Source: Lithospermum erythrorhizon
Lineage: Eukaryota > Streptophyta > Magnoliopsida > Boraginales > Boraginaceae
DNA: 64,000 nt
NCBI GenBank assembly: GCA_019722365.1
Contig: JADFUC010000586.1
Coordinates: 620,001-684,000, forward strand
Direction: 5' to 3'
This document shows positions 1 through 12,070 of the stretch, piece by piece. Position 1 is the first letter of the stretch, and every line of letters starts with the position of its first letter. Both the position numbers and the translations under genes were made by a program. Below the pieces are notes generated by a model. The model was given only the letters and a program-made list of their open reading frames with translations. It was not told the origin of the DNA and did no database searches.

Positions 1-520
1 TGTATGTGATGTATAAATCCTCGAACCATGCGTATATCTTGATGATTCCGCTTCCGATTCATAGTATGCATTGTGTACCAAATATAAAGTATACGTGAAT
101 ATTTATCTTAGCTCAATTTTAATTAATTGAGCTTTCACAGATTTTGACACAACTTTGCTGTCAATTATATTTTATGTACATTATGAAAGTACAAAAAAAT
201 AATATTAATAATATTTTTTAAAAAACAAATTCAATGATATCAATTTATATTTACCGGATTAATGAATAAAAAGTAATTTGTGGTGAGAAAGCGCCTTGGC
301 ATGATCACAAAGTAGTCATTTGAAATGGAGGGAGAAATAACAATTAGATACAGTAGAATTCATAAATTATGAATTAAGAGGTGGAATTATTAATTAAAAA
401 AATAATATTTTTTGCCTAACATTTAGATTTTTAGATTAAAGAATAATTTAGTAATTAATAATATGAAAATGAAAAGCCTTGATCATACATTAAATGAATT
501 TTATATATATTAGTGATACG
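1..520. other. Upstream spacer of the HHO gene, no gene seen
   Basis: AT-rich sequence with no ORF worth keeping. It lies upstream of the GARP gene and probably contains distal promoter sequence. I see no repeat boundary or recognisable regulatory block in it. Confidence 0.6.
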
Positions 521-528
521 TATAAATA
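521..528 (+). promoter_or_regulatory. Possible TATA box of the HHO/NIGT1-like gene
   Basis: TATAAATA lies 223 bases before the ATG at 751. It is followed by pyrimidine-rich and A-rich DNA typical of a plant 5' leader. If it is the true TATA box, the leader would be about 200 nt. The DNA is AT-rich, so chance occurrence is quite possible. Confidence 0.35.
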
Positions 529-750
529 CATTAATACAAAATATTTTCTTTTGAATCAAAGTTTATTCCTTTCTCCGATTCTTCTTAGATCCTTTTATTC
601 TCATTTCACATTCTAAAATACTCCGTATTTTGTTTCCATGCTCACCATTTTATTTACAACCACCCCCCACCTTCATAAAATTTGTCAGACAAAAACCAAA
701 CGTAAATCCAAGAGAAATCTATACAACCCAGAAGATAAATAAGCAAGAAG

Positions 751-2954
751 ATGGTAATAAACAACCTTAATATCACTTCAAGTGATTATGAAGAAAAACA
801 CCAAAGATGTCAAGAATATGTTAATGCTTTAGAAGAAGAAAAAAGAAAGATTCAAGTTTTCCAAAGAGAACTTCCTCTTTGTCTTGAACTTGTCACTCAA
901 GGTACTATCTCCGTAAAAAATCTAACCTTACATTGATTTGTACTTTTGATTTGTTTTTCCTTTTGGATGTTGTCGGTCCTGGAACTAGGGGAGCCGTAAA
1001 CTACATTATTCCTAATTTTTTGAAAAATAAACGTCTACTATTGAAAAATATTCGCCCCTAATTTTATTATATAAAAATTCTGATTTTGTTAATGGAATTT
1101 TACATTTTTTGGGTGTGTAGCAATTGAATCATGCAAGCAACAATTAACAAGTGGTGCAAGTGAGTACCATTTTAATGGGACATCTGAATGTTCAGAGCAG
1201 ACATCAAGTGAAGGGCCAGTTTTGGAAGAGTTTATTCCTATCAAGAGGGCTTCTACATCTTCTGATGATGAAGACCAATTATCTAAAAGGATTAAGAATA
1301 ATAGCACTGAAATTGATAGTAATATTAATGAATGTGTTAAAGATACCAAGAACATTGACAACAAAGCATCAAAGAAATCTGATTGGCTAAGATCAGTTCA
1401 GCTCTGGAACCAATCCCCAGATCCAACTAATAAGGAGGTAATCTCAGAATAATTTGTTAATTTAATGATTTCTAAGACTTGGGTTTTTTATAGTTTGTGT
1501 AAAACTTTAATCTTTATAAATAAAAGTCAAATAGTGATTACACTTCATTCCCGGGCCATTTCGAAAACAACCTTGGTGTTGTTATAAGGATAGTGTTGTG
1601 TATTATCCGACCCCTGTACTACTTAAGCGAGAGATTCGGCATTGGGGCATGTTCATAAATAAAAATCTGATCTTGGAAAATTATGGTGTCTTTATTTTTA
1701 TAGGATACACCAAAGAAGGTGCAAGTAGTGGAGGTGAAGAGAGATGGAAGTGGTGGTGCATTTCATCCATTTAAGAGAGAGAACAATGTGGGGACTAGTA
1801 GTACATGTGCAAAAGAGAAAAGTGGTGGTGGTGGTGGTGGTTGTAAGGCGACAGCTGCTACTTCGTCGGTTGAAACAGGTGGAAGTAGTGGAGGCGGTGA
1901 ATGTAAGAAGGAAGAAAAGGAAGGGGAAAGGAAACAAAGAAGGTGTTGGTCACCTGAATTGCATAGAAGGTTTTTGCAAGCACTTCAACAACTTGGTGGT
2001 TCACATGGTATGAGATTGTAAACTAATACTCCCCTTCGTCTCATGAAAATCGTTTACTTCTCACTAATATTAAATTGATATCCCTTAAGTTGAAAAAAAA
2101 TTATAACTAGACTAGCTTCATGGAATGGATTAACTATTATCTGAGTGATTTAGTTTTATGACTAATTAAGATTAACTATGTACTAATTTACTAATTTGAT
2201 TTGTGATTATGCAGTTGCTACACCTAAACAAATTAGGGAATTAATGAAGGTTGATGGACTCACTAATGATGAAGTTAAGAGCCACCTACAGGTTTGTGTC
2301 TATATGCTTGATGCTTCCTTGTCTTGAATCTTATTTTGTCATTAGAGTACTCAGAATTCAGATAAAGAGGTTTCTCTATTTTTGGCCTCAAAAGCTCTAC
2401 CCATTCTGAAATGGGAATCCAAGAGAAAGTAAAAGTTGTTCCTATCAATTTTACTGAATCTGAATAGCATCTTAGCATGTACTGCATTTTAGCTGTCATT
2501 GATATTGCATTGTGCATATTATTAGGCCTTTAAAGTACTTCTGACAATTAAAAAAAAAAATTATTAGTAATCCAATTTCACCCATATCATAATACTATTG
2601 TTTTTGTGGTTACAGAAATATCGTTTGCATACAAGAAGACCAAATCCTTCAATGCACAATAACAACACCCAACAAGCTCCACAATTTGTTGTGGTGGGTG
2701 GAATTTGGGTGCCACCTCCAGAGTATGCTGCAATGGCTGCTATCCCATCCGAGGCCCCCCGACCCACCACCCCCAATGGAATATATGCACCAATTGCATC
2801 GCTTCCATCAAATGCATCTATGTCCTCAAAAGAAAGGCAGCAACAAAAGAATTCGAGCTCCGAGGATCATGGCAGCCATAGTGAGAATGGAAGTGCTTCC
2901 CATTCCCCGGCCACGTCCTCCTCCGATACTACCACGGGCCCCTCCGCCTATTGA
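751..2954 (+). CDS. HHO/NIGT1-family GARP transcription factor (HRS1-like)
   Basis: Spliced gene with exons 751-901, 1121-1437, 1704-2007, 2215-2291 and 2616-2954. All introns are GT-AG and all junction phases agree, giving 395 aa. Residues about 12-60 form the N-terminal helix typical of the family ([19 protein letters not shown], then [18 protein letters not shown]). Residues about 231-293 are the GARP/MYB-like DNA-binding domain: [40 protein letters not shown] and [12 protein letters not shown]. The SHLQKYR signature is split across exons 4 and 5. Between them is a low-complexity Gly/Ser/Lys linker in exon 3, and the C terminus is Ser-rich. Known relatives (HRS1, HHO1-6, NIGT1) are nuclear repressors in nitrate and phosphate starvation signalling; that role here is inferred. 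The ATG at 751 was chosen because the conserved N-terminal helix follows directly. Which HHO paralogue it is cannot be settled by eye. Confidence 0.92.
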
Positions 2955-3200
2955 TTAATCCTGACTCGGTTACATGTAGAAGTTTGTAATGAAACGTTTT
3001 TGTAATCTTTGAACATTACATTATGAGGAAAAAACAGAGCAAGTTAATATTTTGACTAAGTAGCATCGGAAGAATTTTCCTTAAAGTCACTAGCACCAAT
3101 ATCGATATCGTCCGAAACAAGTAGAAATATAACTCATTTGGATATGTATGATGCGAAACAACTTACATTGAATGAGTGTATCGCGAACAAAGATTTTATT
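2955..3200 (+). other. Presumed 3' UTR and spacer after the HHO gene
   Basis: AT-rich sequence directly after the TGA at 2952-2954. It probably holds the 3' UTR; no polyadenylation signal stands out strongly. The character changes to GC-richer repeat DNA from about 3200. Confidence 0.4.
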
Positions 3201-4720
3201 ATTTATGTGCGTTCCGAAAATAATAAAAATTTTTTGGAAATTTTTCTGAGGAGCAGTCTAAGTTATCTCTACGTATGTTGATGTACATGGTTGGGTGTGA
3301 GGTGGATATATTATGCGGATAGAGGCTTGAGACGAGGATTTGAGTGCTTGGGCAGGATATGGTCGAGCCAGGTGCTTGAGGCGGCCTTTCATTATTCAGG
3401 TAATGGTTGTGTGGAGCGATTGGTGTCTTGGACTTGGATCTAGCAAGGATGTGGAAGGGTTTGGATGGAGGAACTGGACACTTTGACTAGATAGGTAGGC
3501 TAGGCAGGTAAGAGGTGGACGTCTCTTTGACAACGGATAGGTGGGCGGTGGATGCTTGACCGTAGCATTAGATAATAATGAAATTTGTGGATCTTGGCCT
3601 CTTTGAATGTAGTTCTTTAGTGGGACTTTGATGAATTGGATATGTGTCCGCTGGGATGCTCAAACATCTCGTGTGGGTGAGACTAGGCGAACCTTGTAGC
3701 TTGAGGGGAATTTGGGTTGGAGGCTTCCTTGCGCCTCGTACTAGATGTAAGCCGGGGGTTTCAACGAGGCGTGTTCCTGATATTCTTTATTTGACTTGGG
3801 GGTTGAGTGGGCGGCAGGAGCACCGTCGAGGCACTGTAGGATGGTCTGCTTTCTTCTCCTTTATGTTCAAGCTGACCTATTTGATATAGGAGGTAGAGAA
3901 CCCCGGCGGCGCAGTCTCTCACCCGGATTTGAAGTAGTGTAGAGAACCGGCCCGACATGATGTTTCTGGCCTTAGTTCTTTGAGGTGGACAACTCAGCTT
4001 CTTATCGGAGGGTATTCAGGTTGTCAGCCCTTCTTTGAGGGTTGGAGGTAGAGAACTGGCAAACGTCCTCTCACAGGATTTGATGTAGTGTAGGGCACCA
4101 GCGGCGAGTTCACAGGCAGGTAGGGAGGCGGTACTGTTGTTAGGCTCGGGTTGTCGTCTTCATGATGGTTTTAGGCGACACATAAAGGGGTGCCGGGTGT
4201 CTGAAGTGCTTCTTCCCTTTAAATTTTCAAGCTGGAGAGGTACTTCAGGTGCTCCAGGTGTGCTTCTTGGTGGGTTGTCCTCCCTTTACATCTTCAAGTT
4301 GGTAGTAGGCACCTATTTGGAGTCTTTAGGTGTCTCGGGTCTTATAGCGTCTTCTTTAGAACTTTTAAGCTTTTAATTGGATATGATCTTGACCGTTAAT
4401 TTTTAAAGGCAGCATATAATTTGGACCGTCGGATATTTGAATAATATTAAAATAATATTATTAATCAAATGAATTTCGGCCGCCTATGTGTATTTGTGCC
4501 GCCAACTCCATTTCTTTATTTCGAAGGGTAAGTTTACCCTAATTCTTTATCGGGCCGCTATTTTGAGCTCGTTTGTCCAGAAAACTCGATTTTTAATTAG
4601 CGTAAATTTAGGTAATCCTATTCTAGATTTAAAATTAGGTTTAATTAATGTTTAAACAATAATTGTAACCTAAAATTATCTCGAGTTTGAATCAGAACCT
4701 ATCATAGCTTGAATTGATTA
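3200..4720. repeat. GC-richer degenerate tandem-repeat block, probably transposon-derived
   Basis: The block is noticeably GC-richer than its surroundings and has no sustained ORF. A unit beginning GGAGGTAGAGAAC recurs at about 3889 and 4044. Each copy contains CTCTCAC, then GGATTTGA, then GTAGTGTAG, about 150 bases apart. A second degenerate unit around TTCAAGCTG / TTCAAGTTGG recurs near 3868, 4226 and 4295. The right end (about 4420-4640, with GGACCGTCGGATA and GGCCGCCTATG) looks like the end of a dispersed element: a related sequence occurs in reverse orientation near 24.44-24.79 kb. I infer a decayed LTR or other large element, family unknown. Confidence 0.5.
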
Positions 4721-4866
4721 GAGCTCACATAATTTGAACTAATCAACACGTATCGTGATATGATTTGAAGTTTGCCAATTAATTAAAATAATAAATTCAA
4801 ATAAATTGAATTTTATTAATTTAAAATTAATTAATTTTTGAAAAAGTAAGACAAAAAAGGTGATTA

Positions 4867-4978
4867 TTTTCATTTTTATTTTTATTTTTAAACCGCCCAT
4901 GCTCTTCTGATGAGAATAGGCCAAGTCCTACAGTCATTGGAAGATCTTCTAACCACTAGGCTATTAGATGTTCTCGAC
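4867..4978 (-). mobile_element. SINE (tRNA-derived) with 12-bp target-site duplication
   Basis: Read on the minus strand, the element begins near TCGAGAACATC, contains an A-box-like TAGCCTAGTGGTTAGAAGATC-type segment, and ends GCATGGGCGGTTT followed by an A-rich AAAAAT-type tail. The exact 12-mer AAAAGGTGATTA flanks it at 4855-4866 and 4979-4990, the target-site duplication expected of LINE-assisted retroposition. The B box region (AGGACTTGGCCTATTCTCA) lacks a good GGTTCGA core, so the copy looks transcriptionally dead. About 112 bp excluding the duplications. The assignment rests on the paired duplications, tail and A box. Confidence 0.7.
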
Positions 4979-4990
4979 AAAAGGTGATTA

Positions 4991-7300
4991 ATTGATTATT
5001 GGGGCAATAATGGATAGAGACAATTGAATGATCCAATGACCAAAATTTAAATAATCATAATGTAAGCATCATAGAATAAGCTTCCAATAATTTTATTAAC
5101 CTTATACAATCCATTATGTATTTGATTGGTCGATGATAAAGGGCGAAGACAAGAGTCAAGAAGCAAATGGTGAGGAATAAACAAGCCACAGATCCGACCC
5201 GATCAACTTGACCCAACAAACAAATTATGTTTGGTGACTTCCACCCAAACCGATTCATCAATTTCATCCGGATTGATTTAACACCAAGTCATCAATATAG
5301 AAAGAGACAAAGAGTTCCATAATGTTTAGAGATAAAGTTAGGTTAGTTTCATGGTGATTGTTGAACTGAAACTTGATGCATGTGTCAACTTATGAGAATT
5401 CCAACTATTTATTTGTAAATACAATATTGTTAATCACTCTTTGATGAGACGATGAACAAACACAACTAACGAAAAGTACTAAAAATATTTTACGTAATTA
5501 TAATAAAACCTCTGATTTTTCTTTGTATAACAACATCGCCCACTGAAACTTTTCACTGAAAACTTTCTTGTGAATTTATTTTGGCCTTTTTACCTGCCAC
5601 CTCCTGCAAGTTTCCTCTAAATTTCACATGAGCCTTGAAATGTAGATTTTTCGTTGACGGACCTGCCACTGCCCACCCTGCAGACTTCAGCAAATACCGA
5701 TTTTTTCTTTGTGTGTACATTTCTCGCCATGAGACTTTCCCGGCATGAAACACATGGACTTTCCTGCATGCGATGTCAAAGAATAAATTGGTGGTTGAAA
5801 TGAATTTGGGAGAAAGTTTGGGGGAAAAGTTAGGGGTAAGGCTAGGGGTAGGTGGGAATGTCAAAAAAAGAGGCCAGTTAGTGAAGTTTAGGAAGAGAAA
5901 AGTTCAAGAGAAGAAGGGGTGGGGGTAGGGGAGGCCAAGGTGGAGTGTGTGTCAATGAAGGGGTGTGGTTGGTGAAGATTCGTGGAAAGTTTAGGGGGGA
6001 GGGATGGGGGTAGGGTGAGGTGTGTTAAAGAAAAGTGGTGAGTTTTATTGTAATTGTATAAGAAATATTTTAAATGTTCCCCCTTATATTTTAGTATGTG
6101 TTAGGGAATAAAATAGTCATTTAATTTTTAGTGAAAATGAATTTTAAATGTGAATGAAATGCGATGAGGCGATCGAGAATGAAATGGAAGAAATCGTTAG
6201 CGGCATGAAAGGTAGAAATGCAGGTGACAAGCGCATGGTCATGAGAATTCGGAAGGAAGTCAGCGAGCATTTGTTTATAAATTCAGGATGAAACAAGTTA
6301 ATTGGGCTAAATTGTACTCCATTATTTTTCAAATTTCATAATATCCCTTAATCAATCTTTCAAATTTTGACATCATAAATTTATTCATGATCCCGTTCTT
6401 GGATAAACTAGTGGAACAAACCGACAATATATATAATCATTTCTTTTAACTATGAACTATTCATTATTAGATCATATATGTATTAGGTGTCCTTCAATTC
6501 AACTAGCAAATGTGGTTGCTTAGAAATCAATTCCCTACCAATTATTTAATCAATATGAATATATTATCATGTGTTGTTTGCCAAAATTATTCTTGTTTCT
6601 AAAGCTAAATATGATGAGAAGCAAGAGGTGGCATATATGAATCTGTTTTAAATGTTCCATGAGATTTGAACTCGACATATAAATGTACCGAAATGTTCTG
6701 CTTGTGTTCAAATTTTATTAGCCTTCAAAGGAATTGTCAAATCGAAGTATTCGGGAGGTAATGGATGCATTATCCTTCCTTTAACAACACTGCCGACTAC
6801 AATAAAAACATTGGTAAACACTTGGATGTTTTCTAAAGTATTAAGTCAGAGGAGTATTGCCCGGACCTAACCGGCTAACCTTATTCAAAAAAGACAAATT
6901 TTCGGAAGAATATATGAGTTTCTATTGTATATCACCATTCACCAAATGGCCCCATGAAGAATATTCCAAGCATTTGAACCATATGCCAATTCCAATGCAT
7001 TACTTCCTTTAATATTCTAATGCACTGTATTATGGAAATGTACATGTAAATGTTATCATTTCATTGGAGAAGTATAATCTCTCCTATTTTTATATAATAT
7101 CTTTTTCTTCCATGTCTTCCTACTTGTCCCTAGATCCCAATTTGGCTTTTCGAGTACTTGAAAAATTAAGTAAAGAATCGAGTGTTTATATCGTAAATTT
7201 GATTCCATTAAACACATACAATTATATTGTTGGCGTTTTTAACGTATAAATAATATTTTTAATAATCATGGATATGAATCTCATGATTACTACTAATTGT
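4991..7300. other. Intergenic spacer, no supported gene
   Basis: AT-rich DNA with a purine-rich stretch around 5800-6030 (AGGGGTAGG, GGTGGGGGTAGGGG type words). Short ORFs here have no recognisable motif and end quickly. I see no terminal repeats and no RNA gene. Confidence 0.5.
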
Positions 7301-7800
7301 ATAAATAATATTAAAGAGACAAAAAATTATGTGCCGTTCTTCGAGAATCTTGAGAATACGGAATTTAGAATATTGTGACGAGCAGCCTCGCGAACATCAA
7401 AGTAAGAATCTGCGAGATTGTCGCGCCATGGCCGAAACGAAGTCCGCTCCTAGAGTTTCTTTGTAACTCCTTTAAAATATTAGTATAGAGCGAGGTTGAA
7501 GCGAAAATTCAAGAGAATTTTCCACTCGTCGACTAAAACAATAAAGAGGAGGGAGAAAGAAGGCTTTTGACTTTACTTGAAAGTGAATATCCAAAGGTGA
7601 ATGAACAAAGTTTCTTCTAAAAAAGTTTTTCTTTAAATAGTAATCAAAATTCTCTTACTTGGAGTTTTGTGGAAGTGACAAGCTACATCGCCTCCTTAGC
7701 AGTGGGCTAAGGAGGGTGTTACAGAATGCTACCGCCCACAGGGTGATACACCAAAATGAGATTTGGAAACCCTATCCCTAAAACATCCTAATCAGTAGGG
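7300..7800. repeat. Possible LTR-retrotransposon fragment
   Basis: A locally GC-richer patch between AT-rich flanks. It contains AGCAGCCTCGCGAACATC, GATTGTCGCGCCATGGCC and the near-palindromic pair CCTCCTTAGC / GCTAAGGAGG at about 7691-7716, followed by TGTTACA. The texture resembles LTR sequence, but I found no partner copy and no coding domain. Confidence 0.3.
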
Positions 7801-8144
7801 ATGATTTTCCTACAATTGAAAAATCACCCAAATGTTCGAAACGTAGTTAAATACAAGCAGAAGTTTATAATTAAATTATGGCTCGATTTAAGTTTGAAAA
7901 CATGTGTGACCTCTTAGGTTCGTTGACAAAGCCATACTAATAAATGTTAGCCGAACATTATATGTTAGTATATTAGTTATAGCGGGCCGCAGTAAGTAAA
8001 TCGTAATCATAATGTCATATCGAGTATCTATCTGCTACATTCACAATGAGCATATATATAATTTAAGCTTAAATGAATTAATCGATTGTACAATCGAATT
8101 GTTCAACATGTACTATTTCAAATATCCCATATTTCCAACATATA

Positions 8145-8483
8145 TACCTCCCTTAGTCCCTTTATTTTAAAGTGAAGAAAAAAAACTAATAATTTCTATA
8201 TAGTCCACTCTCCACTTCTAGGTAGATAGCTCTAAGGATCTAAATAATAATCTTATACTCAGCTTACGTCATTTTAATTGATTTTCTTTACATGCTCGAG
8301 ATAAATCTTTGATCTTGATTCTTTTAATTATATTATTAGAAAATTTAAAAAATTAATGATATGAAAGTATTTTAAAGACTTATCCAATTATATAAGAATT
8401 TAGAATAAGAAATAGGCCATAATTTATTGATTAAATTTGATTACAAAAGTAAGCGATAATTAAAGTGGATTGGAGGAAATAGT
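8145..8483. mobile_element. Stowaway-like MITE
   Basis: The left end TACCTCCCTTAGTCCCTTTA and the right end ATTAAAGTGGATTGGAGGAA are imperfect inverted termini of the CTCCCTCC type seen in plant Stowaway/Tc1-mariner MITEs. The interior shares ATGAAAGTATTTTAAAGA and CCAATTATATAA with the element fragment at 24063-24235, so they belong to one family. It has no coding capacity, as expected. Confidence 0.5.
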
Positions 8484-8985
8484 GCTTCATTTGTTTGAAC
8501 CAAAAAATTAAAACTAGAAATGATCGATAACGAGATTCAAGTTTAGATTTTTTTTTCAGCAATTTCATTTTTAATTATAAATTCATCGCACAAACAAACA
8601 CAACATTACAACTATATTTGAATACAAATGGAATGTATGTATTTGAGGCTTGAGCTAATAATTACTCAATTGTCAAAACATATATTTGAACTTTCAATTT
8701 GCTTCTTAATTTTTTTTCTTTTCATTTGTTCCCTTAGCTCAGCTTTCTGTCTTTACATTGGTACCCTTCGTCCATTTTTTGCATAAAATGGATGGTACCA
8801 TTAACATTTAGGAAAATTTTGGAATTTAACATATGATAGAAAGTTGATGGATGAAACTGAAAATTCCTCATAGATTCAGGAAGAGACCAGATGAAAACAA
8901 GATTTTGTGAGAGGACAGACTTGATTTGTTAAAATAGCATACTCCATGGTAAATAAAATTACCAACTTTATCGTACTTCATGGTA
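8484..8985. other. AT-rich spacer, nothing recognised
   Basis: No ORF, repeat boundary or RNA gene that I can support in this stretch. Confidence 0.5.
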
Positions 8986-9700
8986 GAAAGTATTGCTGTC
9001 TAACGAACTTGGACCGACCTTAGGAATCGAGGCAGGCCCGTGTCACGCATGTTCGAGGCGGGCCCAAGGCCCCTTAACGAAGGCTGCCCGGCCCGTTAAA
9101 GGGTATTTGGGCACTGTCGATTCGATCTTTGTATCGTGGCCGGCGTGGCATCGTTTGTAAACTTTGCCACGGTTTTTCCTTGGACTAAAGCGCCCAGCGT
9201 TTAATTTTAGCGTTATGCAGTTTATGACGATGAAAATAAAAATTGATAGCGAATTGAACTAATAAAATTTCTAATGAAATACTTGATTTTTTAATAAGTT
9301 GAATAGGTAGTTAAAGATCTGATAGGCATTTTCTCCAGGTATGCCATGCAAGCGGACAAGCGAAAGCGATACAATGATTACTTCGGTCCGTTAGGTGGTG
9401 AAACCTAAAAGTTACAAAGTTACCACATTCTATGTTGTGACGTTCCACACGTCACCCATCCGTGAAGTAAACATGATGTGTTTCGTCACCATCACGAACT
9501 TTCCATTTTTCAATTTTGACATCTTGAAGCTCGTCATCCATAGCTAAACTACATGCTTAGAGCTACAAAAGTTGACACGTTCGAGCAAGGCGGGAGGTAG
9601 TATGGAGTCTTTCGGCGGATGGATCTCTGAGTAATCTTGAAAAACCTCTTACACGGCGCTCCCTGCGGAATTCTTTCTCTTGAGTCATAGTGAACAACAA
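8985..9700. repeat. GC-rich LTR-like remnant
   Basis: Abrupt rise in GC from about 8995, with GGCAGGCCCGTGTCACGC, GAGGCGGGCCCAAGGCCCC and TGGCCGGCGTGGCATCG, falling back to AT-rich after about 9690. Words such as GTTGTGACGTTCCACACG and GGTATGCCATGCAAGCGG suggest decayed retrotransposon DNA. No coding domain survives and no paired terminal repeat was found. Confidence 0.35.
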
Positions 9701-10980
9701 TAACTAATAAACAATTATAAATTGATTAAGTTAAATAGTTGTGATTATGTGAACAAGAAAAATGCTCTATTTATAGATCGAGAGAAAAATGCTTTCGATC
9801 AACTTATACGACAAGCGGTAGTTTTTAATATTTTATTATAGGATGGAAACTATGAAATTTGTGTCGGTAGTTCTTTGCCTTTTAATATTCTTGATGGATG
9901 AAGTTTCACTAATTGGATTCAAAAGTCGTTAATCCCCTAGCTAACCCATTATCCGTGCTAACTGCGAACTTTATGCTTTAAAATATTTTAAAAATGAAAG
10001 AGCTCTTCTAGGTGCAAACTCTTTCGGCTTTCTTGTGTAAAATGTGTTTGACTAGTGATATTGGTGTCTTTATGGATTTTGATATAATGTGTGTAACATG
10101 CCATTAGATTGATAAAGATTGAGTCTTACAAAGGAGAATTTTTTATTTTAGATCAATTGCTAAACATAACAATATTCAAATTATTGAAGGTATACTCGTA
10201 TGTGCCGAAGATTACAAATGTATGAATAAGATTGCTTCAATTTCATTTGATAATGTCTTCACCTAATAACGCCATTGAAAAATTAAAAGATGTCAATTAA
10301 ACCGGCGAATTTTTAGTGAACTTTTTCACGTTAGATGTTTTATGTCACACGTCATTCAATTAGTAGTTAAAGATGGAATAAAAGTTGTTTGGGATGAGTT
10401 TATTTTACACCAATTCGTAAGGCCATTAATTTTGTTAATGAGGGGTAAGAAAACATGAATAGCAAAAAGAACTGGTTGAGGCTTCAGTAGGATGTTTAAA
10501 TTAATTTTGGATTGTGGAAACTACATGGAACTAGACTTACGATCTATAGTTCGTGCATATAGTAATTCGGAAATATTGGTAGAAATCCACAACATTTTAT
10601 GAAGCATGCTCGGTTGGTGAATATTATGTGCCGCTTACATATAGTAATTGGAAATATTGTTATGAATTGTAAGGTTCTAGAATAGATTAAGATTATCACC
10701 AAGTTTTTCGACTCAATATCGTAAAACATTTTAGGAATGTTAATCTTTTGAATTTCATATAGTAGCAATAGAATGAGTATGCGTTAGAGATATGATTCGA
10801 ATATGAAAAAAAAGTTTTAAAATATTTTTATTCTATACATGCATATGCAATTGGTGCAATAATGAATCCTAATTTTACTTAGAGATTTTAACATAAAACA
10901 TATATTTTAACTTCCCCAAAGCCATTCTCTCAATTCAATCCTCAACACTCATCCAAATCATCTCTTAAACATATTCAAAT
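9700..10980. other. AT-rich spacer, no supported gene
   Basis: Only short ORFs without recognisable motifs. Possibly decayed element DNA between the LTR-like patch on the left and the transposon ORF on the right. Confidence 0.45.
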
Positions 10981-11016
10981 ACACTAAATCATCAAATTAA
11001 ACTCCAATTTACAATA

Positions 11017-12070
11017 ATGGGACCAAAAAGAAATCAAAAGCAAAAAAGAAATTGTTCAAGATGAAGAAGTTGCAAGCAGGGATGGGTGCATTAGAGCAGA
11101 GACCCGGCCAAACACTCCACCGCTACCACCATAACAAGGGCCGAGGCGAATGGATCAACTACTACAATGTACGGCCGGGATTGTACCTCGATCATGGGGA
11201 AATTATGGAGGTAATTGGCAGTACATTATTTCAGTTATTAGTAGATACAAATGTTTAATTATTTGCATCTTTTACTAGTAATTGGTACCCAGATAGTTTC
11301 AGAATTTAAATCACACACTTGGGGTTACTTATTCCAATGGAGGTGTGATGTGTAATTACTGATAAATGGTGTCGTTGTAGTATCATGGAAGATTTTAGTT
11401 AAGAATTTGGTTTGCGTAGGGAGGGATTCCATGATTATAACGAAAGGGGGTGGTGTAGTAATTGGCCGGTTAGTTTGAATGATTGTGCGGCCATTCTTAA
11501 CAATGGCCGTATAGCTAAGAAGCCGCATCTAGCCTATAAGTACAATTTGAACGGCCTTCAAAAGTTTGTTTGGAAGGTCGTTCAAGGGATCCTTTTGCCC
11601 ACGAATAGTCAAGCGTCGGAGCTTACTTTCATACATGCTTTTGTTACGTGGGCTATTGTGAATGGGGTTAAGGTTAATTTGCCACATATGATGCTACAAC
11701 ATATCAACTATAAAAAAAACAAGCTTCCGCATCAATATGGGATGATACTCTCCCATTTGTTGGTCAATTGTCAAGGTGTCCCCATTTTAGAAAATCAACA
11801 AATGATACAATGTAAGAGGGACACTATAATGAAGGCAATCGATGCTTGCAGGGGTTATATGTGGGAGGGTGAGTTGCTTGCTAAAGTAGGAAGTTTTTGA
11901 GAAATTTGGGTTCAGGAGGGGATGATGTGTGGTGGGTTGACATGGCCAGGTGGTGTCGCCACTGGGATGGTGCAGTGCCGGGGGCAGTGGCAACCTATCC
12001 TGACCCCTTTTGATCCCTCTGGGCCGAGAGTAGGTCATCCATGGATGCGTCCGATCGGGGTTTTCTAGAG
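11017..12070 (+). pseudogene. Decayed plant transposon ORF1 protein
   Basis: A broken reading frame. An ATG at 11017 starts a basic Lys/Arg/Gln-rich peptide that hits a stop at about 11062. A shifted frame resumes at about 11052-11258, and the best segment is 11412-11900 (162 aa). That segment contains KFVWKVVQGILLPTNSQ, AFVTWAIVNGVKVNLPHMM and YGMILSHLLVNCQGVP. This spacing of Trp/Val helices, a central NGVKVNLP and a following hydrophobic helix matches what I know as the putative plant transposon protein / Athila-type retrotransposon ORF1 family; the family name is from memory. A related but different copy lies on the minus strand at 36.9-38.8 kb. Beyond the stop at 11900 another frame stays Trp/Pro-rich to about 12069. 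No reverse transcriptase or integrase is visible. Confidence 0.6.

Noticed and set aside
1698..1937. 79-codon minus-strand ORF opposite exon 3 of the HHO gene
   Set aside because: Its Thr/Cys/Ser-rich reading is the antisense of the GGT-rich linker; the plus strand is clearly coding.
4137..4376. 79-codon ORF in the tandem-repeat block
   Set aside because: Explained by GC-richer repeat units; the repeats are not in a consistent frame.
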